From Tilletia caries (lineage: Eukaryota > Basidiomycota > Exobasidiomycetes > Tilletiales > Tilletiaceae), in contig JALUTQ010000003.1 of assembly GCA_032718865.1 (NCBI GenBank), positions 30,001 through 94,000 of the forward strand: 64,000 bases of DNA, written 5' to 3'. Under the pieces are notes generated by a model, which worked only from the letters and a program-made list of their open reading frames with translations, had not been told where the DNA came from and made no database searches. The position numbers were made by a program, and so were the translations under genes. This document shows, one piece after another, positions 9,748 through 18,894 of the stretch. The stretch's first letter is position 1, and every line of letters starts with the position of its first letter.

Positions 9748-10366
9748 GGGCAGTTCACGCGTCGTAAAAAAATCCACTCCCAGAGCCGCCCAAACCCGCC
9801 CAGAAAGTCTGATGAAGAATGGACTCGGCGGGTCGATTTTGACCCGCCCAGTCACTCCCATTTCATCCCAATCCTCACTCATTCACTCCCAGTCACTCCC
9901 AGAGCCGCCCAGACCCGCTGAGCCACTCCGGCAAGATTCTGAGTGGTGAAATGAAATAATTTGCCAAAAATGTTTGCATGAGCCGTGATTCGATCCCACG
10001 AGTGTGCAACTGTGTCTACCACTGTACTAAACCAAGGTTTGTACATTTAGCCATCCATTTGACAAAATATAACCGCATGCAATTGACAGTCTTCTCGGCA
10101 TGGACTGGCCTCGCCACGCCTTCGTGAGGGCTCAAAGGCTAGGTTCAATCCAGGTTTGCACTCGCAGTAAAAGGTGCAACACTCCCCAGAACTTATTTAC
10201 AGGCGTTTTTATCATCTACAAGGTGCTGCGCTACGAGAAGAAGACAGTGCTTTCGCGCAGTCGTTGCGGTGGTTCTGGGCGGATGTTGGTTCTCGGCGGG
10301 TCTCGGCGGGTTTGAGCGAGGATGGGCGGCCAAAAATGGCGCAAAAGCCTGACGCGTGAACTGCCC
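9748..10366. mobile_element. TA-flanked TIR element A with tRNA-like core
   Basis: A 619 bp non-autonomous element. The terminal inverted repeat GGGCAGTTCACGCGTC is perfect over 16 bp (9748-9763 and 10351-10366) and flanked by TA on both sides. A further direct repeat TTCCAT sits outside each TA (9740-9745 and 10369-10374), giving either a TA duplication in a repeated context or a longer duplication. Subterminal CCCGCCCAG/GGCGGGTC-type motifs recur at both ends. There is no transposase. A tRNA-like module lies near the middle on the minus strand. Confidence 0.8.
9975..10038 (-). ncRNA. tRNA-like Pol III module in element A
   Basis: On the minus strand TAGTACAGTGG matches the A-box consensus (TRGYNNARNGG) at 10019-10029, and GGATCGAATCA approximates the B box at 9986-9996. 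CGTGG/TCACG around a 7-nt loop forms a T-arm. An anticodon arm and a full acceptor stem are not convincing, so this is a tRNA-like sequence and not a functional tRNA gene. It could promote Pol III transcription. Confidence 0.6.
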
Positions 10367-10803
10367 TATTCCATCTTGGATCGCGAGAAGCGGGCGGGGG
10401 AGGAGGGAGACCCATGAAGTATACGAAGGTGAAATACGTTAGAAATCGATACGCATGTACACTTCAGGATCTCTCAAATGGTCGCAGAAGAGGGGAGACT
10501 TATCGTGGTCAGCGGACGCAGCGCTTATTCAATGTGAGAACTGTAACAGTTCTTGGGTTCAATGATCGTGGTATTGCAATAGCATGGGAGAGAGACATCA
10601 AGGAGTGTGTGTGCGTGAAGAAAAGGGTCACGTGGAAGAGCTTGCTACAAGAACGTCAAAAAGGCGGGTGGAATGGTCCTATTGGATTAAGAGCATGGGG
10701 CAAGGTGCCGCAGAGATCATCATAACCTAACAAAGAAACATCGGAGGGGGGGACCATCACGGCATGCGGGGGTCCCTTTGGGAGCATCCAAAACATCAAT
10801 CAA
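10367..10803. other. 3' flank of VAC14
   Basis: Between element A and the VAC14 stop codon I see no coding region. It is AT-richer than the neighbouring gene and probably holds the VAC14 3' UTR and polyadenylation region. Confidence 0.4.
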
Positions 10804-13800
10804 TCATCTGCCCTTCGCGCTCGGCCCTTTCATCATCCGGCCGCCTTTCGCACCACCACCACTGGAATCCTGTTCCCGCGTATTCGTCGTCGTCGTCGAC
10901 TCGTTGATCGCGCCTCTCGACCAACCCGTCGTCCCACCCCCACCTCGCTGCTCCTTCCAGTCCTGTTGTCCCGTCAGCACATTTCCAGCAGAGTCCTGAC
11001 CACCCATCCCCATCCCCAAATTCTGTCGTCGCAGTCGCTCATGCTTGATCTGCACCGCTCGGAAGTGGCTCAGGAGCTCGTTCCATCGGACGAGGGAGTG
11101 GCCGCCTGTGAACATCTTGCCCGTGCTGGAGCCTACGCCACCGCCGCCGCCGCCGCTAGCATTGCTGCTGCTCATGAGCGAGCTTCCCACCCCCGCGCCC
11201 GAGCCGGATCCACCCCCGGGGCCGAGAGCCGAGGAGGAACCACCGCGCTGGACCGCGTTTCCCGGTCCACCTGCCGAAGCGACGGCCCTTGGCACGACAT
11301 GCACGAACCCCATCGTGCTCACCGCGTTCAGTCGATTCCTCAGCGTGACAAACGCCGAGCTCTGCGGGAGCAGCATGAGCAGGCCGTACAGACACTTGAA
11401 CAGGAACGGGTGTTTTTCGGGTTCGAGCAGTTGTAACCGCAGACTGGTGAAGATGGGCGACTCGAGCAACTGGACCAGCTTGTCGATCTGGACCAGGAGC
11501 GGGACAGTGATCTCGAGTTCGGAGGCGAAGATCTGGAGCAGGTTGAACGCGTGCTCGTATGCGCCGGCGAGCAGGCACAGCGTGAACGTCGCCACGGCAT
11601 TGTGGCACCAGCTCTTGTAGATGCTCGTGAAAAGCAGCTGGCCGTCCCGCGTGTCCAGACTCTTAAGCCTCCGTCGGAAGTCCGCCAGTTCCGGCGCGGT
11701 GATGATGATAATCATCAGATTCGTAACCATAATACTCGCAAACTCAGCATCCTCGTCCCGCTCCAGAATCTCCGCAAGCGTGCGCATGATCCGGTCCGTA
11801 TTCAGACTCGCACACAGCTGTCGGATGATCAGGCTGCCCCGAGTTTCGAGCAGACGTCGGTCGGTGGCGAACAAGTTGAGCAAGTTCCGCATGAACGCAA
11901 AGAAGTACTCGTCCTCGCTCGCACTCGAGATCTGCGCCAGCAGTCGGAGGTCTTGGCGGATCACCTCTTCGGAGGGGTCGGACAGCGTCTTCAGGAGCGC
12001 AGGGAACGTGCCGTCGTCCATCGCCAGAATCTTGCGCGGGGCATTGGTGTGCAGCATGAGCAGCCACTGCAGCGCCGTGACCCTCGTCTCCTCATGCTCG
12101 TCCAGAAGCTGCAGAGTGAGCGCGTTGACCGTGCTGTGATAGTCGAATGGCTCAGGCAGCAGAGAACTCGAGGAAGAATCACAAGGAAGGTTGCGTCCCG
12201 CTGCTGCTGCTGCTGCTGCTGCTGGGCTCGGTCCCGGTCCCGAGGCCGCCCGTATCGAGGGTCCGAGCAAAGGCTGCATTCTCAATCGTGGACTGAGCGG
12301 CGGTGAGCTGATCGTGGCACTGCGTTCGCGTTCTCGAGCACCGGCGGGTCGCGGTGTATTCCCATCAGGCACTCTCCCTGCAACATCTCCGACCTTACCG
12401 CCGTCTTCTGCATCTGGGTTGGGCAGCTCGAGGATGGTCCGGTACAGTACGTCGTTGGTGCGTTGAGCGGCATGCTGAATTGCTGGGCTGTGATGTGCCA
12501 GGTTTGGTAGGATCGCAGGTATCAGGCGAGGAGTGAAAGGCAGGACAACCGACTTGATCACGAGCAGGAACTCTGCTATCCATTGCAGTGTCGTTGCCTG
12601 GATCTCCTCGTCTGCAGAGAACATGAGGGCGCTGTCAATCAATCTGCTGCAGGTGGTATCGCAAACTCCATTCGAAAGAACGTACCAGGATCAGCGATGT
12701 GGCCGATGAGGATATCCATCACCGCGGCGTAGTCGATACGGATCTCTTGTTTTGGAATCCATTGTTCCTTCTCCTTCCTCCTCCCGTTCTCTCCTCGCGC
12801 TGCACTTCGTTCCCCATCAACGCCGTAGGCTCCTGCCACGGCATTTGCAGATTGATGATCCACATCCACATCGTCCACCTCATCCTCGTCGTCTTCCTCG
12901 CCCCTGTCGAGCTCTTCTTTTGACGCTGAGACGGCCATCGACGGGCCCCCAGCGACAGGTGTCAACCGGCCGTCGTCGTTGTCGTCCTTGCTGGAAGCTG
13001 CTAATGAGCGATTTGCTGGTGATGCTTCGGGATCGACAGGAGTGGCAGTACCCTTTGAGGAGGTTGCTGACTTGGTGGACTTCTTGGCGCCGGATGTGTC
13101 TGGAGTGAGGCGGGGCAGGCGAGTGCCTCCTCGAGGATCGAGCTCGTCTGTGAGGCTGGAAGCGGAGACGGAAGCTGCGAGGGCGTCTGCTTCTGCATCG
13201 GCCTCGTCCTGTTCCCTTTTCCTGCGACGCGACTCTCGCTGCTTCTCCTCGGCTTCCCTCGCTGCAGCTGAGCTGGCGGCCTCTTTGGCCTCCTGGAGGA
13301 AGTTGCCGAGAACGCCCTTGGTGGCGACGCGGACGTCCATGTTGGGATCGGAGAGGTACTTGAGGAGGGGGTCGAAGATGCGAGGCAAGTAGCTGACGAG
13401 TTCGAGGTCCGGGACGGAGTCGAGCGTTGTGATCCAGCCGACGAGGAAGTTGCGAGTGAAAGGCGAGAGGACGTAGAGGCGTTCGGCCAAGAGGGGGATG
13501 AAGCGTGCGAGGGAGAAGGCTCGGTTGAGGGAGGTGGAGAGGGAGTCGGCGGCAATGGCGTGTTGTGAGGTCATGGTCTGGGTGTGCGCCTCCAATTCGC
13601 GGTCGATCTCGCCGGCGGTGAGCTGCCCGCCATTGAGACCTCGGTCCTTGGAGGACATACCTGCGCTGGTGCCTGCTCTGTTCTCCATAGAGGCAGGCAT
13701 GAGGCCCTGCCCTCTGCGAATGACGCTCTCTGCGCTGTAAGGGTGTGAGAGCAACCAGGCTGCCTCCCTGGTCTTCTCACGTGCGATGTCCATCTCTGCT

Positions 13801-14445
13801 TCGCCGCCGAGGTTGCCGCGTCCGAGGGCCTGGTCCTGACGTGCGCGAATGAGGGCGATGTCTTGATGCTGGCTGACGTAGTGCGGTGCTGCCTCGCAGA
13901 CGATGTCCTTCATGAGGCGGTCGAGGAGCTCGGCTCCGTTCTTGACGGACAGTTCGGAGTCGGCGGCGAGCTGGACGAGCAGGGACAGGGGGGGAGTGGT
14001 CAGTGCAGAAGCTTGGGGTGGGTGAGTGTATGGGGGAGCTTACCTTGGAGAGTGCGTCGAAGATGTCGTTGAAGAAGATGAGGATCTCGCCCTTGCAGAC
14101 CTTTGCGATGTTGTAGAAGCTCTCGCAGGCGAAGTAGCGGATCTTGTTGTCCGGGTCGGCAAAGCATGCGAGGACGGGGGGCACGATCTGCTCGAGGTAG
14201 GGTGCGATGCGTACGCCGAGGGCGATTGCGATGCCGGCGAGGCCGATGAGGCCGCCATTGCGTGCGTTGAGGTTGTGGGGCGAGGAGGATGCGAGGAGTG
14301 CGCAGAGCTGGTGCACGATCAGGTCGACGCGTGCGAGCTCGTTGCGTGCGAGACACTCGCGGACCTGGCGCTCGAGGTCGAGGGTGGCCTGCTTGCGCTT
14401 CTCGTATGCGCGGTCGAGCAGCGCCTTCTGCAGAATCGGATCCAT
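10804..14445 (-). CDS. VAC14: Vac14, scaffold of the PI(3,5)P2 kinase complex
   Basis: Vac14 is the HEAT-repeat scaffold that holds the Fab1/PIKfyve lipid kinase and the Fig4 phosphatase on the vacuole membrane and so controls PI(3,5)P2. Model: complement(join(10804..12611, 12686..13970, 14044..14445)), 1164 residues, introns of 74 and 73 bp; phases agree. The N-terminus (YEKRKQATLDLE, RNGGLIGLAGIAIALG, YFACESFYNIAKV) and the C-terminus (FIMRQLC-like IIRQLCASL, SWCHNAVATFTLCLL, PIFTSLRLQLLEPE, LYGLLMLLPQSSAF) match the family closely. It is longer than human (782) or budding-yeast (880) Vac14 because of an insertion after residue about 160, a Ser/Glu/Asp-rich linker (about 290-520), and a Gly/Ser-rich tail. 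An alanine run lies near 12200. Confidence 0.95.
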
Positions 14446-14650
14446 CGTGCTATGTCTCCTGAGCGAGTGAGTGTGGTGAAGTGCTTCCTGGCTGGCGATC
14501 CGAGCTCAGCGCACAGCACACGCAGACAGCACTGACAATCTGGCAGTGGGCAGCGCGTTCCTGTCGCAGTCGGAGGCAGTCGCAGTCGCAGTCGCGTGTG
14601 TGCAGTGGGTGTCATGCTCATGCTCATGCTCACTGGGGCTCATGCTCATG
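14446..14650. promoter_or_regulatory. VAC14 side of an interrupted divergent promoter
   Basis: Together with 16904-17005 this made an original intergenic space of about 300 bp between the divergent starts of VAC14 and SAP18. It contains CAGTCGCAGTCGGAGG-type repeats (about 14560-14590) and a CATGCT run ending in the 10 bp sequence CATGCTCATG that the MULE duplicated. No TATA box is obvious. Confidence 0.5.
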
Positions 14651-16893
14651 GGGGGTGATAGGGACAAAACTCACCTGGGTAAGGACAAAACTTCAAACTG
14701 CGCACAAAACCACTGACTGGGCGCAAAACCGTGAGACAGTCAGTGATGGTGGTGGTAGGTGGAGAGGAGTGAAAGGTCACGGAACAGACAGTACTTGTAG
14801 ATAGACAAATCCAAACATCAATCAACATGGGAAATCAATCGTATTCGGAGGAGACTGGGAGAACAGAGAGACGCTGAAGAGAGAGAAAACATCAGAAAGG
14901 GCATTGGCCGAGTTGATGATCCGCTTTGCAACGTCCGCAAGGCAGAGGGCATCTGCTCGAGTTGTGTCCGGGCTGATGGCAGTTCTTGCAGCGTCTGGAC
15001 CGGCGTTGGAATTCCTTTTTGGGCCACCTCATTTCCGGTCATTAGACGACCAGACGCGACTTGTTGGGCTGCAGATCTACGCTGTTCCGGCTGCAAAGGA
15101 TCCAACAGCCTAGTCGTTCGTTCCTGAGCGAGACCGACGGCTGTGCGCCATTGAGGGTGAATGCACCTCAAAGGAATCGGCTCTCCTGTTGCATGCCATC
15201 GAGCCAGCGTGTGGAAGCACGGGAGTCCCATGGTTGGCGGCAAAATACAGTCGCACGGAACAGGAGCAGCATAGCCATCCTCTTTGTGGCGAGGGCGTCT
15301 GCTGACTTCGTCCTGTTGCTTTATAAGATTCAGCGCATATCGAGACACCGTCCTCGAGACCTGTACGAAGAAAGGGTCGCCGAGGATGGTGATGGGGATT
15401 TTGCTCATGTCATTCTGGAGGTCACTTGCGATCTGATTGTGCTGAACGACGAAGTGGTTCCTCAGGGCCTGCGTAACGTTGAAAAAGGCTGCCGTGTCGG
15501 GAGTGAAGCCAATTCTTCAAGGTGGCATGTGCGCCTTCGGCGCGAGACGTCACTTTTGTCCCCATATGCGGATGCCGATTGATGTAGACCGATACCCAAA
15601 GATGCTCCGCAGACAGCTTTTTCGTCGAGGTAGTCGCAAAGGGCAGGATGAGAGTCTTGCCAGTGGTCGAAGAACACGTCTCTGGCCTCGGTAAGCTGCT
15701 CCAACGTCCGTGCGTCGCGAATTTCGTCGAAATCGCTCATCAGAAGCTCGTATTGATCCTCGTCAACCAGTCGTTTTTCGCGCGTGCTTCTGCATATTCT
15801 GCCGAATGTGCCACTGGCACAGCACCTGCGAGACCGAAGGAGGGAAACTATTGATTAGAGCCGCGCTCAAAGCCGCGTCTTCATCCGTAACGAGAACGTC
15901 CGGTTCCCACGTAGGAGCGATGAGCTGAAGTGCTTGGCGCGCCCATGTGTACGTGACTGTCGTCTCATTGGGAAGAAAGGCGAGGGCGGCAGTAAATGTG
16001 CGGTTGGAGCTGGTAAATCCGACAATGTGAAGTAGGGGAAGGCGGTGCTGATTTGTGCTGTACGTAGCATCGATGACTACGACACCACCAAAGCGGCTAA
16101 GCAGCTCAATTCCGCGCGGATGGGCAAAAAGCAACCCCTCCAGGCGATCTGCGTTCTCCGAAACCGGCACTCGCTTCTCGATGAACGGCCAGCTCTGCTC
16201 TTTCAGCCAGTCGAGAAGGGCTTCAGCCGGTGGCCGACCTTCGAGGAGCTGACGTCGATACTTGGAGATGAGGTTGGATACGTCCCGCGACGTGACGAGC
16301 ACCGGCGGAACCTGCTCTTGAAGCAAGGAAACGACCTGACGGACACGAGATCCGGTTCGCGCGAGCTCCAGAACGCGCTCAGTCGTGAGCGCATCGAATC
16401 GCCGCTGAATGGAGTGTGACAGGCAGGACTCCGTGGGGCCGTGGTCGGTGTGGGCTCCCTCCTGCACGCTGAGCTCCCAACCCCTTCCGAATTGCAAACG
16501 AGCCGAGCCCTGAACTTGCAGTCGATCTTGGTTGTGGATGTCTTGCGCTGCCGATCTTCGTCCGTTATCTTGCGCGCGTTTCGGTACTTGCTGCCCCTGT
16601 CGCAGCGGAGATAGTTGTACCTTCCCTTCTTTGAAGATGCATAGATCACGATTGCGTATCCTTCGGCTCTGGCCCACGTCTGTGCGAACTTCAGCCCTGC
16701 CTCTTTGCTGTCAAAGGCATCGTCGGGCGGGGGTCGTAGAAAGGGCGGCATGCTGATTCTGATTTTTTGAGGTACAGAGAGGCATACAACGGGAAAGGAG
16801 AAGGGACGCGCGCGACGCGCGAAGACGCGACAGTTTTGCGCCTAGTCAGTGGTTTTGTGCCTACCCGAATCGGTTTTGTCCCTATCACCCCCC
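14651..16893. mobile_element. MULE 1 (Mutator-like element) with TIRs and 10 bp TSD
   Basis: A 2243 bp element with long terminal inverted repeats beginning GGGTGATAGGGACAAAAC at both ends and a perfect 10 bp target-site duplication, CATGCTCATG (14641-14650 and 16894-16903). Target duplications of 9-11 bp are typical of Mutator-like transposons. The TIRs are built of spaced copies of (A)CAAAAC (four on the left, three on the right), plausible transposase binding sites. It carries a degenerate transposase gene on the minus strand and splits the VAC14/SAP18 divergent promoter. Confidence 0.9.
14870..16751 (-). pseudogene. MULE 1 transposase, frameshifted
   Basis: FAR1-like MULE transposase of about 600 residues in life. 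In order: an N-terminal zinc-binding region (CDRGSKYRNARK, DCKFRARL), the DDE core with VVVIDATYSTN (first Asp), VLVTDEDAALSAAL (second Asp) and SRAEGAHATLKNW (Glu), a SWIM zinc finger (PCDC then MGLPCFH), and a C-terminal CCHC knuckle (CKNCHQPGHNSSRC). The parts lie in several frames. Shifts fall near 16490, at two runs of five A (about 15762 and 15607), near 15470 and near 15000. It is inactive as read; single-base errors in the A runs cannot be excluded without reads. Confidence 0.85.
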
Positions 16894-17005
16894 CATGCTC
16901 ATGCGCTCATGCTCGGGTCTCATCTCGGTTCCCAGCACCACCTTCTCGACATCCAGCATCTCAGCGTCGACATCGGGGGGACAAGCACAGACACAGACGC
17001 AAGGC

Positions 17006-18106
17006 ATGGCAGACAGCGCCCGTTCACGCTCACCCTCACCCTCACCCTCACGCTCGCCCGGGAGGAGGAGAGACAGCGCAGAGAGAGACAGGCGAAGGTC
17101 ACGCTCGCCCACACATCCCCGTCCAAACTCGCCAACGGGCCGCTCAGCAACATATTCACCTCGATCCCACAGCTCATCGCCTCCACGCTCCCGCTCTCGC
17201 TCTCCATCACACTCACGATCTCGATCTCGATCTCGCAGCCGCTCTCCGCCCTCCGCCGGCCGCGCTGTGCCTGAGCCAGGAGATGACGCCCCTCCCTTCA
17301 TGCTGCGCGTCGTGCTCAGCGTAGGCCAGTTCCGGCCCTTGCGCGACTTCGATCAGCCCGATAGTGCACGTAACGATCGGTATCACTCCCGCTCGGCCGG
17401 CGGCGGCGGCGGCGCAGGCGCAGGCGCAGGCCTGGCAAGGGACGAGTTCAAGCTGTACCTCTGGCGCAACTCAACACTGCGCGATGTGGTCCGCCTCGTG
17501 CACGCGTCGGCGCACTTGGCGAAGCACCCCGTCACTCGCGACCCAGCCGCATGCAGTGCACAGGCCCTGCACGAGATTCGGCTCGTCTACTACGATCCAC
17601 GTACGAGAAGCTGCATTGCGCGTGAGATGGGTCGCGATATTGCCCGAGTCTCCGTCGCCGAGTACACATCCGCACTGCTCGGGATCGGCGTCGGGGCGGG
17701 CGTCGGGGCTGGGGCCAGTGGCGCGACCGCGGCAGCAGCAGCAGCAGCAGCAACAACAACAACAACAGAGCTCGAATCCCAACTGCTGGTCGAGGAGAAG
17801 CGGGCCTTGGAGAGACTCAAGACGAGGGATCGGGCAAGCGACGCAACCAGGACACTGCGCAAGTGTCAGCTGCGCGACGGAGACGTGCTCGAGTGTGTCG
17901 TTTTCCCCGACAAAGCTTTCGTGGGTGCAGCCGCTCCTGCTGCTGCTGCTGCTGCTGCTGCCACAGCACCGCCACGAGCCGGACTCGGACCAGGCACAAG
18001 CTTCGGTCGCGACGGCCCACCGATGCACAACAGCAGAGGCGGTGGCCACAACGCCAGCGGTAGCAGGATGGGCTTCTCGTCATCGCGAGGCGGCAGATGG
18101 AACTGA
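17006..18106 (+). CDS. SAP18-like protein (Sin3/ASAP complex)
   Basis: SAP18 has a ubiquitin-like fold and works in the Sin3 histone-deacetylase complex and in the ASAP/PSAP complexes bound to the exon-junction complex. Starting at the ATG giving MADSARSRSPSP the protein has 366 residues. An in-frame ATG at 16895 lies within the MULE target duplication, so I prefer 17006. Residues 1-85 form an Arg/Ser-rich domain; then PPFMLRVVLSVGQFRPL, DEFKLYLWRNSTLRDVVRLV, IRLVYYDPRTR and LRDGDVLECVVFP follow the SAP18 fold in order. Ala/Gly runs interrupt the fold (about residues 225-250). An RS domain fused to SAP18 suits a role in splicing. No intron is needed. Confidence 0.85.
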   Translation: MADSARSRSPSPSPSRSPGRRRDSAERDRRRSRSPTHPRPNSPTGRSATYSPRSHSSSPPRSRSRSPSHSRSRSRSRSRSPPSAGRAVPEPGDDAPPFMLRVVLSVGQFRPLRDFDQPDSARNDRYHSRSAGGGGGAGAGAGLARDEFKLYLWRNSTLRDVVRLVHASAHLAKHPVTRDPAACSAQALHEIRLVYYDPRTRSCIAREMGRDIARVSVAEYTSALLGIGVGAGVGAGASGATAAAAAAAATTTTTELESQLLVEEKRALERLKTRDRASDATRTLRKCQLRDGDVLECVVFPDKAFVGAAAPAAAAAAAATAPPRAGLGPGTSFGRDGPPMHNSRGGGHNASGSRMGFSSSRGGRWN

Positions 18107-18117
18107 GAGGGCTTGGG

Positions 18118-18260
18118 TTCATCATTCATTCACCTGTACGAGTATCACACTTTTACATGTCACAGCCTCTCTGTGAGGTTCCAACCGATTGGGAGCTGCG
18201 AGCCATCCAGCACGCGGTTACATTACATATGTCTTCTTGGCATCGGTTCCACAGTCTACT
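18118..18260 (+). repeat. SAP18 3' flank, duplicated at 29040-29175
   Basis: The sequence CATTCATTCACCTGTACGAG through GTTCCAACCGATTGGGAGCT is found again at 29040-29175. It marks the left edge of the segmental duplication that produced the membrane-protein gene array. Confidence 0.8.
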
Positions 18261-18894
18261 GAGCCTCTTGCCTCAGCTTTCTTTGTGTGTGAATCAGTGA
18301 GTGCTGCAGTCGATCATGCACAGACCGAAACATTTTGCAATTGCTGCGTGCTGCATTTGGCCAGAGGCCCACCGTCCATGCGAGCAGCGAGATCATAATT
18401 CATTCAGCATAGCGTCGTTCGGGGCGTCGTTGATTTGCATGCAAGGGCCGAACCACCAAGACAGGCATGCTGGGAAAGTGGGAAGCAAGGAAGAGAGAAA
18501 GACAGGCGACAGCAGGGCGAGGGGTTCACCAGTTCTCCCGGGAGCTGAAGCAGGCACAGCTCAAAGCTTGTGGCTGAGCGCTGAGCATGTGTATGCAGGC
18601 AAGCAGGGTCATCTGCAGGTACGAGTACACAAACTCCGCAGACTGCTCGATACAAGGAGCGCGATGCGGGATCCCTCAAAAGGACAGCGCCAGTCTTCTC
18701 CAGTCTCCTTGCTTCGTCGCTCATGTCCTTCCTTCCTTCTTCCCTCTCTGACTCACTTCGCCTTTCACGCAGATTTCGCCTCACTGCCGCGCTCACCACT
18801 TATATACCCTCTCTCCCAATTTCTGACCATTCTCCCAGATCTTCCTCCTCCTCCTTCCGACTTCTCCTCCACCTTCGAGAAGACTTGACAGGCC

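Noticed and set aside
11045..11620. 191-codon plus-strand ORF
   Set aside because: Shadow of the Gly/Ser-rich tail of Vac14.
11551..12306. 251-codon plus-strand open frame inside VAC14
   Set aside because: It is antisense to a well-conserved Vac14 exon and has the Gln/Arg-rich composition of a shadow frame.
12612..12685. A shorter 40 bp intron in VAC14 ending at CTGCAG (12647)
   Set aside because: It gives the wrong phase; the 74 bp intron ending at 12612 joins D-P to D-E-E-I-Q-A-T in frame and fits the other intron sizes.
16895..17005. Upstream in-frame ATG for SAP18
   Set aside because: It lies within the MULE target duplication and adds 37 residues unlike the RS domain; 17006 gives a natural N-terminus.
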